NCBI RefSeq assembly: GCF_002196855.1
Contig: NZ_NIPW01000010.1
Span: 186,001-250,000 of the forward strand
Reading direction: 5' to 3'
Source: Haematobacter genomosp. 1
GTDB lineage: Bacteria > Pseudomonadota > Alphaproteobacteria > Rhodobacterales > Rhodobacteraceae
Length of the DNA stretch: 64,000 nucleotides
Both the position numbers and the translations under genes were made by a program. A model generated the notes under the pieces. That model made no database searches, was not told where the DNA came from, and worked only from the letters and a program-made list of their open reading frames with translations. Below are positions 28,749 to 38,051 of the stretch, piece by piece. How positions within the stretch are numbered: the first letter of the stretch is position 1; the number at the start of each line of letters is the position of its first letter.

Positions 28749-29330
28749 ATGACCCCGCACGACGTTCTCGACTTCTGGACCCGCCAGCATGGCCCGGAGG
28801 ACTGGTACAAGTCCGATCCCGCGCTTGACGAGGCGATCCGCAGCCGCTTCCTCTCCGCCTGGGAGCAGCTCGATGAGGGCGGTCTGACCGACTGGATCGA
28901 CGGGCCGGAAGGGGCACTGGCCTACATCATTCTCGCCGACCAGTTTCCGCGCAACATGTTCCGCGACGACCCCCGCAGCTTCGCCACCGACCCGGCTGCG
29001 AGAGCCGCGGCAAGGCGCGCCATCGATGAGGGCTGGGATCTCGCCATACAGGAACCGACGCGCCAGTTCTTCTACCTGCCGTTCATGCATTCAGAGGATA
29101 TGGGCGACCAGAAGTTCTGCATCGCGGCCGTGCAGGAGCGGATGCCCGAAACGGGGGAGAGCACGCTGCTCCACGCCCGCGCCCATGCGGAGGTGATCGA
29201 CACCTATGGCCGCTTTCCGCACCGCAACGAAGCTCTGGGCCGGCGGACGACCTCGGACGAAAAGGACTATTTTGACGAGGGCGCCTATGGCGGCGTCGTC
29301 CGCAAGCTGCAGGAACGGGATGCGGATTGA
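28749..29330 (+). CDS. DUF924 family protein
   Basis: 193 residues, mostly helical. The motif ILADQFPRNMFRDDPRSFATD, then FFYLPFMHSEDMGDQKFC and YGRFPHRNEALGR, define DUF924, a TPR-like fold conserved in proteobacteria and plants with no settled function. It has no signal peptide and no membrane segment. It lies between an MFS transporter and lpd, both on the same strand. Confidence 0.85.
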   Translation: MTPHDVLDFWTRQHGPEDWYKSDPALDEAIRSRFLSAWEQLDEGGLTDWIDGPEGALAYIILADQFPRNMFRDDPRSFATDPAARAAARRAIDEGWDLAIQEPTRQFFYLPFMHSEDMGDQKFCIAAVQERMPETGESTLLHARAHAEVIDTYGRFPHRNEALGRRTTSDEKDYFDEGAYGGVVRKLQERDAD

Positions 29331-29383
29331 ACGGTGTTGAAAGATAGTTTAACGTCAAACTAATTTCCGAACGAGGATGAGTG

Positions 29384-30775
29384 ATGGCTTCCAGCTATGA
29401 TGTGATCGTGATCGGCTCCGGCCCCGGCGGCTATGTCTGCGCCATACGCGCGGCCCAATTGGGGATGAATGTCGCCATTGTGGAGCGGGAACATCTGGGA
29501 GGCATCTGCCTCAACTGGGGCTGCATCCCCACCAAGGCGCTGCTCCGTTCGGCGGAAGTGCTCCACCTGATGCACCGGGCAAAGGATTTCGGCCTGAAAG
29601 CCGGTGACATCGGCTATGATCTCGATGCCGTCGTCCAGCGGTCGCGGGGTGTGGCCAAGCAGCTTTCCGGCGGCGTGGCGCATCTGATGAAGAAGAACAA
29701 GATCACCGTGGTCATGGGCACTGCCAAGCTCGCCAAGGGCGGCAAGGTTGTGGTGACGACTGAGAAGGGCACCGAGGAGTTGACCGGCAAGGCCGTCGTG
29801 CTCGCCACCGGGGCACGCGCGCGGGAGCTGACGGGGCTGGAGGCGGACGGCGATCTGGTCTGGACCTACAAGCATGCGCTGCTGCCCAAACGGATGCCGA
29901 AGAAGCTGCTGGTCATCGGCTCCGGCGCCATCGGCATCGAATTCGCCAGCTTCTACAACACGCTGGGCGCAGAGACGACCGTGGTCGAGGTGATGGACCG
30001 AATTCTGCCGGTAGAGGATGCGGAGATCTCCGCCTTCGCCAGGAAGCAGTTCGAGAAGCAGGGGATGAAGATCCTCGAAAAGACCACGGTGAAGAAGCTG
30101 GATCGTGCGAAGGGCAAGGTCACCGCGCATCTGGAAGCCGGGGGCAAGACCACGACGGCGGAGTTCGACACCGTGATCTCCGCCGTGGGGATCGTCGGCA
30201 ATGTCGAGGATCTCGGGCTGGAAGATGCCGGTGTGAAGATCGACCGCACCCACGTGGTGACGGACGAATTCTGCCGCACCGGGGTCGATGGCGTCTATGC
30301 GATAGGCGATATCGCCGGGGCGCCCTGGCTCGCGCATAAGGCCAGCCATGAGGGTATCATGGTGGCGGAACTGATCGCGGGTGGACATCCGCATCCGATG
30401 AAGCCGGGTTCCGTCGCGGGCTGCACCTATTGCCACCCCCAGATCGCCAGCGTCGGCATGACGGAGGCGAAGGCGAAGGAGGCTGGTCATGAGGTGAAGG
30501 TGGGCAAGTTTCCCTTCATCGGCAACGGCAAGGCCATCGCTCTGGGAGAGACCGAGGGTATGGTCAAGACCGTGTTCGATGCCAAGACCGGGGAGCTTCT
30601 GGGAGCGCACATGGTCGGTGCCGAAGTGACCGAGATGATCCAGGGCTACGTGATCGGCAGGACGCTGGAAACCACGGAGGCGGAGTTGATCGAGACGATC
30701 TTCCCGCACCCGACGATATCGGAATCGATGCACGAAGCGGTGCTGGCGGCCTACGGGCGCGCGATCCACATCTGA
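29384..30775 (+). CDS. lpd: Dihydrolipoyl dehydrogenase
   Basis: 463 residues from ATG 29384 (a GTG one codon earlier is in frame; GAGG lies upstream). FAD-binding GSGPGG at 11-16 and redox cysteines Cys42 and Cys47 in GGICLNWGCIPTK. NAD-binding LLVIGSGAIGIEFAS is near 177-190 and the catalytic HPHPTISESMHEA-type motif lies at the C-terminus. It reoxidises lipoamide of the 2-oxo acid dehydrogenase complexes. No E1/E2 genes are adjacent, so it may serve several complexes. Confidence 0.95.
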   Translation: MASSYDVIVIGSGPGGYVCAIRAAQLGMNVAIVEREHLGGICLNWGCIPTKALLRSAEVLHLMHRAKDFGLKAGDIGYDLDAVVQRSRGVAKQLSGGVAHLMKKNKITVVMGTAKLAKGGKVVVTTEKGTEELTGKAVVLATGARARELTGLEADGDLVWTYKHALLPKRMPKKLLVIGSGAIGIEFASFYNTLGAETTVVEVMDRILPVEDAEISAFARKQFEKQGMKILEKTTVKKLDRAKGKVTAHLEAGGKTTTAEFDTVISAVGIVGNVEDLGLEDAGVKIDRTHVVTDEFCRTGVDGVYAIGDIAGAPWLAHKASHEGIMVAELIAGGHPHPMKPGSVAGCTYCHPQIASVGMTEAKAKEAGHEVKVGKFPFIGNGKAIALGETEGMVKTVFDAKTGELLGAHMVGAEVTEMIQGYVIGRTLETTEAELIETIFPHPTISESMHEAVLAAYGRAIHI

Positions 30776-30797
30776 CTGCGGGAACCTGAAGGGGGAG

Positions 30798-30830
30798 CCT
30801 GAAGGCGGGGCATCGAACCCCGCCCTCAGG
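30798..30830 (+). terminator. Likely terminator hairpin of lpd
   Basis: CCTGA plus GGCGGGG pair with CCCCGCC plus TCAGG around a CATCGAA loop, giving a 7-bp GC core (30804-30810 with 30818-30824) extended by a 5-bp outer stem after one mismatch. It lies just after lpd. There is no T-run, so it may act with another factor. Confidence 0.5.
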
Positions 30831-31281
30831 CGCTGCCGCCCTCCGCTGACGCGGGTGGGTGAGGAGGGGTGCCTTTGCCCTTCATGGGGCGGGGGCGAAG
30901 GGTCTTTGCACCCTGATGGCGGAACCACTCTTCGACGACCGCCCAGCCCAACCGCAACGTGCCTTGGAGGCTTTTGAGCCGGGCTGTGCGGTTGCGGGAA
31001 AGTTTTGGGGTGTGGCCGGCCCGGATCACCGATTTTCTGACATTTCGACGCGGATTTGCCGGAACCGAGGCCGATAGCCACCTGCGGGGCCTTTGGCAGT
31101 TGGCAATGGCGGCTTGGCTCGAACGCCCCGGATAGCCCAGCACCAGAAACGGATTGCGCGTCGAGGGAAGGCCTGTCGGGGATTTGCCATCCCGGACGGC
31201 TGGGGCAACAGGCGCCGGTGCACTGTCCGGCCCGAGGAATGACTCGCACGAAAGCCTGCAATGGAGCGAAGCTGTTGCGGC
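30831..31281. other. Intergenic region between lpd and the uvrA promoter, no gene recognised
   Basis: About 450 bp. Open frames exist on both strands but none has a recognisable product, a convincing ribosome-binding site or a typical amino-acid make-up; the longest reads as an Arg/Pro-rich shadow. In many alphaproteobacteria ssb lies near uvrA, but no ssb sequence is present here. I see no tRNA or clear structured RNA in it. Confidence 0.5.
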
Positions 31282-31296
31282 GTTCACTCATTGTTC
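31282..31296 (+). promoter_or_regulatory. LexA-binding site (alphaproteobacterial SOS box) of uvrA
   Basis: The sequence GTTCACTCATTGTTC is a perfect GTTC-N7-GTTC direct repeat, the LexA box of Rhodobacter, Agrobacterium and other alphaproteobacteria. It lies 68 bp before the uvrA ATG. uvrA is a standard SOS gene in this group, so DNA-damage induction of uvrA and of the overlapping downstream gene is expected. Confidence 0.85.
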
Positions 31297-31364
31297 ACAT
31301 TTTGCGGTTGGAGACTCGGCCGTGAATGCCTATCTTCTGTCCCTGTCCTGTCCCGGAGCCTCCC

Positions 31365-34217
31365 ATGGAACAGAAGTTCATCTCCGTCCGCGGCGCACGC
31401 GAGCATAATCTCAAGAATGTCGATGTGGATATTCCGCGCGACAAGCTGGTGGTGCTGACGGGCCTCTCCGGGTCGGGGAAGTCGTCGCTGGCCTTTGACA
31501 CGATCTATGCGGAGGGGCAGCGGCGCTATGTGGAGAGCCTGTCGGCCTATGCACGGCAGTTTCTGGACATGATGCAGAAGCCGGACGTGGATCACATCTC
31601 CGGTCTCTCGCCCGCCATCTCCATCGAGCAGAAGACCACGTCGAAGAACCCGCGCTCCACCGTGGGCACCGTGACAGAGATCTACGACTACCTCCGTCTG
31701 CTCTTCGCGCGGGTGGGGGTGCCCTACAGCCCCGTGACCGGCCTGCCGATCGAGGCGCAGCAGGTGCAGGACATGGTGGACCGGACGCTGGCCCTGCCCG
31801 AAGGCACGCGGGCCTATCTGCTGGCGCCCATCGTGCGCGAGCGGAAGGGCGAGTACCGGAAGGAAATGCTGGAGCTGCGCAAACAGGGCTTCCAGCGCGT
31901 CAAGGTTGATGGGCAGTTCTACGAGCTGGACGAACCGCCGACACTGGACAAGAAATTCCGCCATGACATCGACGTGGTGGTGGACCGGATCGTCGTGCGG
32001 CCGGGGTCGGAGACGCGGCTGGCCGACAGCTTCCGCACCGCGCTCGATCTGGCCGACGGCATCGCGATACTGGAGACCGCGCCGACGGACGGCGAGCCGC
32101 AACGCATCACCTTCTCCGAGAAGTTCGCCTGCCCGGAATCCGGCTTCACCATCCCGGAAATCGAACCGCGCCTGTTTTCCTTCAACGCGCCGATGGGGGC
32201 CTGTCCGGTCTGCGACGGGTTGGGGGTGGAGCTGTTCTTTGACGAACGGCTGGTGGTGCCGGACGTGACGCTGAAGGTCGCGGATGCCATCGCGCCTTGG
32301 GCCAAGTCCAAAAGCCCCTATTACCGCCAGACCATCGAGGCGCTCGCCGATCACTACGGCTTCGATCCGAAGACGCGTTGGAAGGATCTGCCGGAGAAGG
32401 CGCGCGATGTCTTCGTCAACGGCTCGCGCGGCGAGGAGGTCACCTTCCGCTACGATGAGGGGGGCCGCGTCTATCAGGTGAAGCGCGCGTTCGAGGGTGT
32501 CATCCCGAACATGGAGCGCCGCTACCGGGAGACCGATTCCGCCTGGAGCCGCGAGGATCTGGAGCGTTACCAGAACAACCGCCCCTGCGCGGCCTGCCAC
32601 GGCTACCGGCTGAAGCCTGAGGCACTCGCAGTCAAGATCGCTGGCCTGCATGTCGGGCAAGTGGTGGAGAAATCCATCCGCGAGGCGCATGACTGGGTGC
32701 TCTCCGTCCCCGAAACGCTGACCGAGCAGCGGAACGAGATCGCCCGCGCGATCCTGAAGGAGATCAGGGAGCGGCTGGGCTTTCTGGTCAATGTCGGGCT
32801 GGATTACCTCACGCTGTCCCGCTCCGCCGGCACGCTGTCAGGCGGGGAAAGCCAGCGCATCCGGCTGGCGAGCCAGATCGGATCGGGGCTGACGGGGGTG
32901 CTTTATGTGCTGGACGAGCCGTCCATCGGCCTGCACCAGCGCGACAATGACAGGCTGCTGGAGACGCTGAAGAACCTGCGGGATGCCGGGAATACCGTGC
33001 TTGTGGTGGAGCATGACGAGGATGCCATCCGCACCGCGGATTACGTGCTCGACGTCGGGCCCGGCGCGGGCGTCCATGGTGGAGAGGTCGTGGCGCAGGG
33101 AACGCCCGAGCAACTGGCGGCGGATCCCGCCTCGCTCACCGGGAAATACCTCTCCGGCGAGCGGGAGATCGCGGTGCCCAAGGAGCGGCGCAAGGGCAAC
33201 GGCAAGAAGGTGACGGTGGTCAATGCGACCGGCAACAACCTCAGGAACGTGACGGCCGATTTTCCGCTGGGCAAGTTCGTCTGCGTGACGGGCGTGTCCG
33301 GCGGCGGCAAGTCCACCCTGACCATAGAGACGCTGTTCAAGACGGCTTCCATGCGGCTCAACGGCGCGCATCAGACGCCGGCCCCCTGTGACACGGTGAA
33401 GGGGCTGGACCATTTGGACAAGGTGATCGACATCGACCAGCGCCCCATCGGGCGCACGCCGCGCTCAAACCCCGCCACCTATACCGGCGCTTTCGGGCCG
33501 ATCCGGGACTGGTTCGCCGGTCTGCCCGAGGCGCAGGCGCGGGGCTACAAGCCGGGACGCTTCTCCTTCAATGTGAAGGGAGGGCGGTGCGAAGCCTGTC
33601 AGGGCGATGGTGTCATCAAGATCGAAATGCACTTCCTGCCGGATGTCTATGTCACCTGCGAAACCTGCAAAGGCGCGCGTTACAACCGGGAAACGCTGGA
33701 AATAAAGTTCAAGGGCAAGAGCATATCGGACGTTCTTGATATGACGGTTGAAGACGCGCAGAGCTTCTTCAGCGCGGTCCCCTCCATCCGGGAGAAGATG
33801 GACGCGCTTGTTCAGGTGGGGCTTGGCTACGTGAAGGTGGGTCAGCAGGCGACCACGCTTTCCGGCGGTGAGGCGCAGCGGGTAAAACTGTCGAAGGAGC
33901 TTGCGCGCCGGTCCACAGGCCGCACGCTCTATATCCTCGACGAGCCGACGACGGGGCTGCATTTCGAGGATGTGCGCAAGCTGCTGGAGGTGCTGCACCA
34001 GCTTGTCGATCAGGGGAATACGGTGGTGGTGATCGAGCACAATCTCGATGTCGTCAAGACGGCCGACTGGATCATCGACATCGGCCCCGAGGGCGGTGAC
34101 GGAGGGGGGCGCATCGTCGCCACGGGCACACCCGAGGCTGTGGCGAAGGTGTCCGACTCCTATACGGGGCACTACCTTGGCCCGCTGCTGAAACCGCGCC
34201 GGATGGCCGCGGAATGA
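31365..34217 (+). CDS. uvrA: Excinuclease ABC subunit A
   Basis: 950 residues from [20 protein letters not shown]; a Met 13 codons upstream is less likely since CGGAG precedes this ATG. Two ABC ATPase modules: Walker [10 protein letters not shown] (33-41) and later [10 protein letters not shown], with signatures [12 protein letters not shown] and [12 protein letters not shown]. Zinc fingers include [13 protein letters not shown] and [20 protein letters not shown]. UvrA finds bulky DNA lesions and loads UvrB. It is controlled by the LexA box upstream, and its stop overlaps the next gene by 4 nt. Confidence 0.96.
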   Translation: MEQKFISVRGAREHNLKNVDVDIPRDKLVVLTGLSGSGKSSLAFDTIYAEGQRRYVESLSAYARQFLDMMQKPDVDHISGLSPAISIEQKTTSKNPRSTVGTVTEIYDYLRLLFARVGVPYSPVTGLPIEAQQVQDMVDRTLALPEGTRAYLLAPIVRERKGEYRKEMLELRKQGFQRVKVDGQFYELDEPPTLDKKFRHDIDVVVDRIVVRPGSETRLADSFRTALDLADGIAILETAPTDGEPQRITFSEKFACPESGFTIPEIEPRLFSFNAPMGACPVCDGLGVELFFDERLVVPDVTLKVADAIAPWAKSKSPYYRQTIEALADHYGFDPKTRWKDLPEKARDVFVNGSRGEEVTFRYDEGGRVYQVKRAFEGVIPNMERRYRETDSAWSREDLERYQNNRPCAACHGYRLKPEALAVKIAGLHVGQVVEKSIREAHDWVLSVPETLTEQRNEIARAILKEIRERLGFLVNVGLDYLTLSRSAGTLSGGESQRIRLASQIGSGLTGVLYVLDEPSIGLHQRDNDRLLETLKNLRDAGNTVLVVEHDEDAIRTADYVLDVGPGAGVHGGEVVAQGTPEQLAADPASLTGKYLSGEREIAVPKERRKGNGKKVTVVNATGNNLRNVTADFPLGKFVCVTGVSGGGKSTLTIETLFKTASMRLNGAHQTPAPCDTVKGLDHLDKVIDIDQRPIGRTPRSNPATYTGAFGPIRDWFAGLPEAQARGYKPGRFSFNVKGGRCEACQGDGVIKIEMHFLPDVYVTCETCKGARYNRETLEIKFKGKSISDVLDMTVEDAQSFFSAVPSIREKMDALVQVGLGYVKVGQQATTLSGGEAQRVKLSKELARRSTGRTLYILDEPTTGLHFEDVRKLLEVLHQLVDQGNTVVVIEHNLDVVKTADWIIDIGPEGGDGGGRIVATGTPEAVAKVSDSYTGHYLGPLLKPRRMAAE

Positions 34218-34927
34218 GCGTGCAGGCCTGCCTCAACGGCGCCCGCCGCGCGGGGTCGCATCCGACGCTGCCGGTCACACCTGCCGAACTCGCCCGTGAC
34301 GCGGCCCTCTGCCGCGCCGCGGGGGCGGAGACCGTGCATCTGCATGTGCGCGATCACGGCGGGGCGGAATCGCTGCACCCGGAGCATGTGGCCGAAACCC
34401 TGACCGCCGTTCGGGAAGCGGTGCCCGGCATGCCGGTAGGCATTTCCACCGGGGCGTGGAACCCGCCCTATGGCCAGCGGCTTGCAGCGATGGCGGAATG
34501 GTCGGTTCGCCCGGATTTCGTCTCCGTCAACCTCTCCGAGGCCGACGCGCCGGAGGTGATCGCTCTCATGCAGCGGCAGCGGATCGGGGTGGAGGCCGGG
34601 TTGAGCTCGCTTGAGGATGTCCGCCGCCTGTTGCCGCTTGAGCCCGGCAACTGTCTGCGTTTTCTCGTAGAGATGGAAACCGCCGATTTCGCGGCGCAAC
34701 GCGAGGAGGCGGAGGAAATGATCCGCCGTCTCGCAGATACCGCCCCGCATGTTCCGGTGCTGTTGCACGGGATGAATGCGACCGCGTGGCGTTTCGTCGA
34801 TATGGCGGCGGAGCAGGGTCTGGCCACGCGGATCGGGCTGGAGGACGTGCTCACCCTGCCGGACGGTTCCCCCACCGACAATCCGCGGCTGGTGGCCGAA
34901 GCGGTCAGGCGGTATCCCGCGATCTAG
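34214..34927 (+). CDS. Beta-keto acid cleavage enzyme (BKACE, DUF849)
   Basis: 237 residues, shorter than the usual ~275. Motifs: [20 protein letters not shown] (metal-binding His), [17 protein letters not shown] and a C-terminal [20 protein letters not shown]. The family includes 3-keto-5-aminohexanoate cleavage enzyme of lysine fermentation, and condenses beta-keto acids with acetyl-CoA; the substrate here is not predictable. Its ATG overlaps the uvrA stop, so it would be co-induced with uvrA. Its stop shares a CTAG with the convergent small gene. Confidence 0.85.
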   Translation: MSVQACLNGARRAGSHPTLPVTPAELARDAALCRAAGAETVHLHVRDHGGAESLHPEHVAETLTAVREAVPGMPVGISTGAWNPPYGQRLAAMAEWSVRPDFVSVNLSEADAPEVIALMQRQRIGVEAGLSSLEDVRRLLPLEPGNCLRFLVEMETADFAAQREEAEEMIRRLADTAPHVPVLLHGMNATAWRFVDMAAEQGLATRIGLEDVLTLPDGSPTDNPRLVAEAVRRYPAI

Positions 34928-35229
34928 CCGGGGGGTTGCAGGTTTGGACCGGCATCGACACCGGGAACGATGATCGTTCGCCTTCGGATCTGATCCTGCA
35001 ATTGCTGTCGCTGCCGGATCTGATCCTGCAGCGCATTGTTCCGCTGCTGGTCCATCTGCTGCCTTTGGTTGTCGATCTGCTGATTGCGGCGGCGCAGTGC
35101 ATCGGCGCTGTCGGGTGTCTGGGCACACCGCATGCCGGGCGGGCAGGTGGTTTGGGCGAGGGCTGGCCCCGACATGCCCAACGTGATCGTCAGGGCCAGT
35201 GCCGACAGGAGAGCGCGCTTCCTCATCAT
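34924..35229 (-). CDS. Small Gln/Arg-rich exported protein
   Basis: 101 residues. A signal peptide (MMRKRALLSALALTITLGMS, cleavage after GPALA) is followed by two Cys (TTCPPGMRCAQ) and a Gln/Arg-rich stretch RRRNQQIDNQRQQMDQQRNN that should form a helix or coiled coil, ending [16 protein letters not shown]. Its ATG overlaps the stop of the Pro-repeat gene, so both are translated from one message. I do not recognise the family. The function is unknown. Confidence 0.7.
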   Translation of the reverse strand: MMRKRALLSALALTITLGMSGPALAQTTCPPGMRCAQTPDSADALRRRNQQIDNQRQQMDQQRNNALQDQIRQRQQLQDQIRRRTIIVPGVDAGPNLQPPG

Positions 35230-36086
35230 CCCCCCATCAGCCGGTCATAGGACAGCATGATCTGTGCCACGCGTTGGCTGCTATCGTCCACCATCACCAC
35301 CCAGCCTTTCAGCACACGGTAATGATAGCCGCGCGGCGGCGTCGGCAGACGGCTGCGCGCCGCCTGCTGGAAGGGCGGAGCCGCGCGCGCGCTGTCTCCC
35401 AGCTCGGGCGCGTTTCTCGGCAGTTCGCTTCCATCCCACGCATAGCCATAGCGCGGCGTGTAAGACGGTTGCGATGGCCACGGGTTGAAGGGAATTGTCA
35501 TCAGCCCCGCCAGCAACCCCGTCCAGATCGGACTGGAATCCGAATATCTTCTCGGCCGGCGGTCATAGCCGGGGGGCCAGCGCCCGTTGTTCCACCCGGG
35601 CGGCGGCCGATCGGGACGGGGGCGGCTTCCCCATCCCTGCGGAGGCCGGTCCGGCGGCCAGCGACCGTTCCAACCGGGAGGCGGCCGATCAGGCGGAGGG
35701 CGATTGCCCCAACCGGGCGGCGGCCTGTCGGGCGGAGGGCGATTTCCCCACCCCGGCGGCGGTCTGTCGGGCCGGTGCCTGTCAGGTGGCGGTCTGTCGG
35801 GTGGAGGGCGGTTGCCCTGTCCCGGCGGTATTACGGCGGGCGGACGGCGATCCCGATCCCGCCGTGAGGGCTCGGGCGTGCGCCCCTGCCGCTCGATCAG
35901 GGAATTGCCGGACTCCCGCGAACGGTCCCGGTCCCTGCCACGGTCACCCCTGTCGGAGCCACCGCAGAGCGCAGGGTTGTCCGCACACTGGGCCTGTGCA
36001 AACGCAGGCGGAAGCGGCATCACCAACAGCGCCGACAGCGAAATGAGCGCGACACTTCGCCAGAGTGAACCGACAACCCGAGTCAT
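35226..36086 (-). CDS. Exported proline-rich repeat protein
   Basis: 286 residues from the ATG at 36086, 3 nt after GGGAGGAG (an ATG directly before it is too close to the site). A signal peptide ends near AFAQAQC. Residues about 45-80 are Arg/Asp-rich. From about 81 to 176 a 13-residue unit, RPPPDRPPPGWGN with variants, repeats. The C-terminal ~90 residues (WTGLLAGLMTIPFNPWPSQP, then GYHYRVLKGWVVMVDDSSQR) form a folded domain, faintly like RcnB-type periplasmic domains. It is an operon partner of the small Gln-rich gene. Function unknown. Confidence 0.75.
   Translation of the reverse strand: MTRVVGSLWRSVALISLSALLVMPLPPAFAQAQCADNPALCGGSDRGDRGRDRDRSRESGNSLIERQGRTPEPSRRDRDRRPPAVIPPGQGNRPPPDRPPPDRHRPDRPPPGWGNRPPPDRPPPGWGNRPPPDRPPPGWNGRWPPDRPPQGWGSRPRPDRPPPGWNNGRWPPGYDRRPRRYSDSSPIWTGLLAGLMTIPFNPWPSQPSYTPRYGYAWDGSELPRNAPELGDSARAAPPFQQAARSRLPTPPRGYHYRVLKGWVVMVDDSSQRVAQIMLSYDRLMGG
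35559..35846 (-). repeat. 39-bp in-frame tandem repeats coding the Pro-rich region
   Basis: The segment encodes about seven variants of a 13-residue RPPPDRPPPGWGN unit. Two central copies are identical at protein level, while outer copies diverge to NGRWPPDRPPQGW and GSRPRPDRPPPGW. The repeats keep the reading frame. Array length is therefore likely to vary between strains. Confidence 0.75.
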
Positions 36087-36132
36087 CATCTCCTCCCAGA
36101 GATCCCTCCGCGCCCGATCTGCCGGCCGCGCC

Positions 36133-37011
36133 CTATGCCAAGGATCTGTGTCGTTTTTCGAACCTTGGCAACATCGCGGAGAAATCTTTTCCGCTTCCAT
36201 CCTCCTCATCAACAAAAGTTGCATAGAGGCGGGCGGCCAGCTCCCCCATGGGAGTGTCGGCATCGGCCGATTCCGCCGCTTGCTGGCTGAGGCGGAGGTC
36301 CTTCAGCATCAGGTCGGAAGCAAATCCCGGCTTGTAGCCGTTGTCGGCGGGGGACTTCGGCCCCACTCCGGGCGCGGGGCAGTAGGCGTTCATCGACCAG
36401 CTGTAGCCGGAGGAGGTGGAGACCACATCGAACATCTTCGCCCGGTCCAGCCCCAGCTTGTCGGCCAGTGCGAAAGCCTCGCATGTGGCGATCATGGTCA
36501 CGCCGAGGATCATGTTGTTGCAGATCTTCGCAGCCTGGCCGGCGCCCGACTCGCCGCAGAGCACCGCCTTCTGACCCATGACGTCGAACAGCGGCTTCAC
36601 CTTGTCGAACGCCGCCTGGGATCCCCCGGCCATGAAGGTCAGCGTGCCGGCGTCGGCGCCGCCGATACCGCCGGAGACCGGCGCGTCAACCGCCAGAAGC
36701 CCGGCCTTGCCTGCCTCCTCGGCGACAGCGCGGGCGCTTTCGACATCCACCGTCGAGCAATCCAGAAACACCGCGCTCTGCCGCATGGCGGGCACGATCT
36801 CCGCCGCGACCGCGCGGAGGATCTTCCCGTTCGGCAGCATCGTGATGACCACATCGGCACCGCGCGCGGCCTCCTCAGCGGAAGCGGCCATGGAGACGCC
36901 CGCAGGCGCCGGGGCGACAAGGTCGAACCCGGTCACCGTATGGCCCGCCGTGGCGAGGTTCCGCGCCATCGGGCCACCCATGTTGCCAAGGCCGATGAAA
37001 CCGATCTTCAT
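36133..37011 (-). CDS. mmsB: 3-hydroxyisobutyrate dehydrogenase
   Basis: 292 residues. N-terminal Rossmann motif GFIGLGNMGGPMARNLATAG, substrate-binding DAPVSGGIGGADAGTLTFMAGG, and the catalytic Lys in GESGAGQAAKICNNMILGVT. It oxidises 3-hydroxyisobutyrate to methylmalonate semialdehyde, the substrate of MmsA. Its start overlaps the stop of the 3-hydroxyisobutyryl-CoA hydrolase gene by 4 nt. It is the last gene of the valine-degradation unit. Confidence 0.93.
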   Translation of the reverse strand: MKIGFIGLGNMGGPMARNLATAGHTVTGFDLVAPAPAGVSMAASAEEAARGADVVITMLPNGKILRAVAAEIVPAMRQSAVFLDCSTVDVESARAVAEEAGKAGLLAVDAPVSGGIGGADAGTLTFMAGGSQAAFDKVKPLFDVMGQKAVLCGESGAGQAAKICNNMILGVTMIATCEAFALADKLGLDRAKMFDVVSTSSGYSWSMNAYCPAPGVGPKSPADNGYKPGFASDLMLKDLRLSQQAAESADADTPMGELAARLYATFVDEEDGSGKDFSAMLPRFEKRHRSLA

Positions 37012-38051
37012 TTAAGCTCCTCCTCCATGTTCAATTCGTCGGCCCCGAGGGGGGCCGTGATCTCTGCCACACGCGCGGCCATGTCGGCCGGGGCGATGTC
37101 CTGCCATTTCGGCTGACGGTCCTTGTCGATGATCTGGGCGCGCACGCCTTCCAGAAAATCGCCTTCCTCCAGCAGCCGCCAGGTGGCGCGGTACTCGTGC
37201 GTCAGCGCGGCGCGGACACTTTCCTTTGCCGCCGTGCCGCGGACCAGCGCCAGCGTCACCGCCATCGACAGCGGTGAGTTCCGCTGCATGGTCTTCAGAG
37301 TCGCGGCGGCGAAGTCGCCCGGCTCATCCGCCAGCGCCTTCATGATCGCGGCTACGGAGTCGTGCCGGAAGAGCCGGTCCACCGAGGCCTCGTGCTCCGC
37401 CAGCGGCGGGGCAGGCGGTTGCTCCGCATGGCGGGCGATGAGGTCCACGCCGCCCCCGGCCGCAAGCTCCGCCTTCAGCAGATCCCAATGGGACTGCGGC
37501 ACGTAGTGATCGGCGAAATTCGCATAGATCGCGTCCCCCGGTCCCATCCGGTGCCCCGTGAGGCCGAGATACTCGCCCATCCGCCCCGCCGCATGGGCAA
37601 GGCGGTAGGTGCCGCCCACGTCGGGTATCAGCCCGATACCGCATTCCGGCATGGCCATCTGTGTCGTCTCGCAGACGATCCTGTCGGAGCCGAGACAGCC
37701 GATACCCACACCGCCACCCATGACGAAACCGTGCAGGAAGCTGATGATCGGCTTGCGGTATTCGGCGATCTTGGCGTTCAGCCGGTATTCCTCCCGCCAG
37801 AACTCCCGGCCAAGCGCATAATCACCCTGTCGGCCCGCATGGTAGATCTCGGCGATGTCGCCACCGGCGCAGAAGGCGCGGTCGCCCTCCGCATCCAGCA
37901 GGACGAGCTTGACCTCCGGGTCATGCGCCCAGTCGTCCAGCGCCTTCTCCATCGCCAGCGCCATCGGGTGGGTGAGGGCGTTCAGCGCCTTGGGCCGGGT
38001 CAGGGTGATGTGGCCCGCCTGGCCAATCTTGCGGGTAAGAATGTCGGACAT
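37008..38051 (-). CDS. 3-hydroxyisobutyryl-CoA hydrolase (enoyl-CoA hydratase/isomerase family)
   Basis: 347 residues, longer than simple enoyl-CoA hydratases (~260) and matching the HIBCH subgroup. CAGGDIAEIYHAGRQGD, FVMGGGVGIGCLGSDRIV (oxyanion hole) and MPECGIGLIPDVGGTYRLA with the Glu and Asp are typical, as is the C-terminal RAQIIDKDRQPKW. It frees 3-hydroxyisobutyrate from CoA in valine breakdown. The start overlaps the acyl-CoA dehydrogenase stop by 1 nt and its end overlaps mmsB by 4 nt. Confidence 0.92.
   Translation of the reverse strand: MSDILTRKIGQAGHITLTRPKALNALTHPMALAMEKALDDWAHDPEVKLVLLDAEGDRAFCAGGDIAEIYHAGRQGDYALGREFWREEYRLNAKIAEYRKPIISFLHGFVMGGGVGIGCLGSDRIVCETTQMAMPECGIGLIPDVGGTYRLAHAAGRMGEYLGLTGHRMGPGDAIYANFADHYVPQSHWDLLKAELAAGGGVDLIARHAEQPPAPPLAEHEASVDRLFRHDSVAAIMKALADEPGDFAAATLKTMQRNSPLSMAVTLALVRGTAAKESVRAALTHEYRATWRLLEEGDFLEGVRAQIIDKDRQPKWQDIAPADMAARVAEITAPLGADELNMEEELK

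Noticed and set aside
30831-31281. A 153-codon minus-strand frame upstream of uvrA
   Set aside because: It overlaps the LexA box region, has no ribosome-binding site and no similarity that I recognise.
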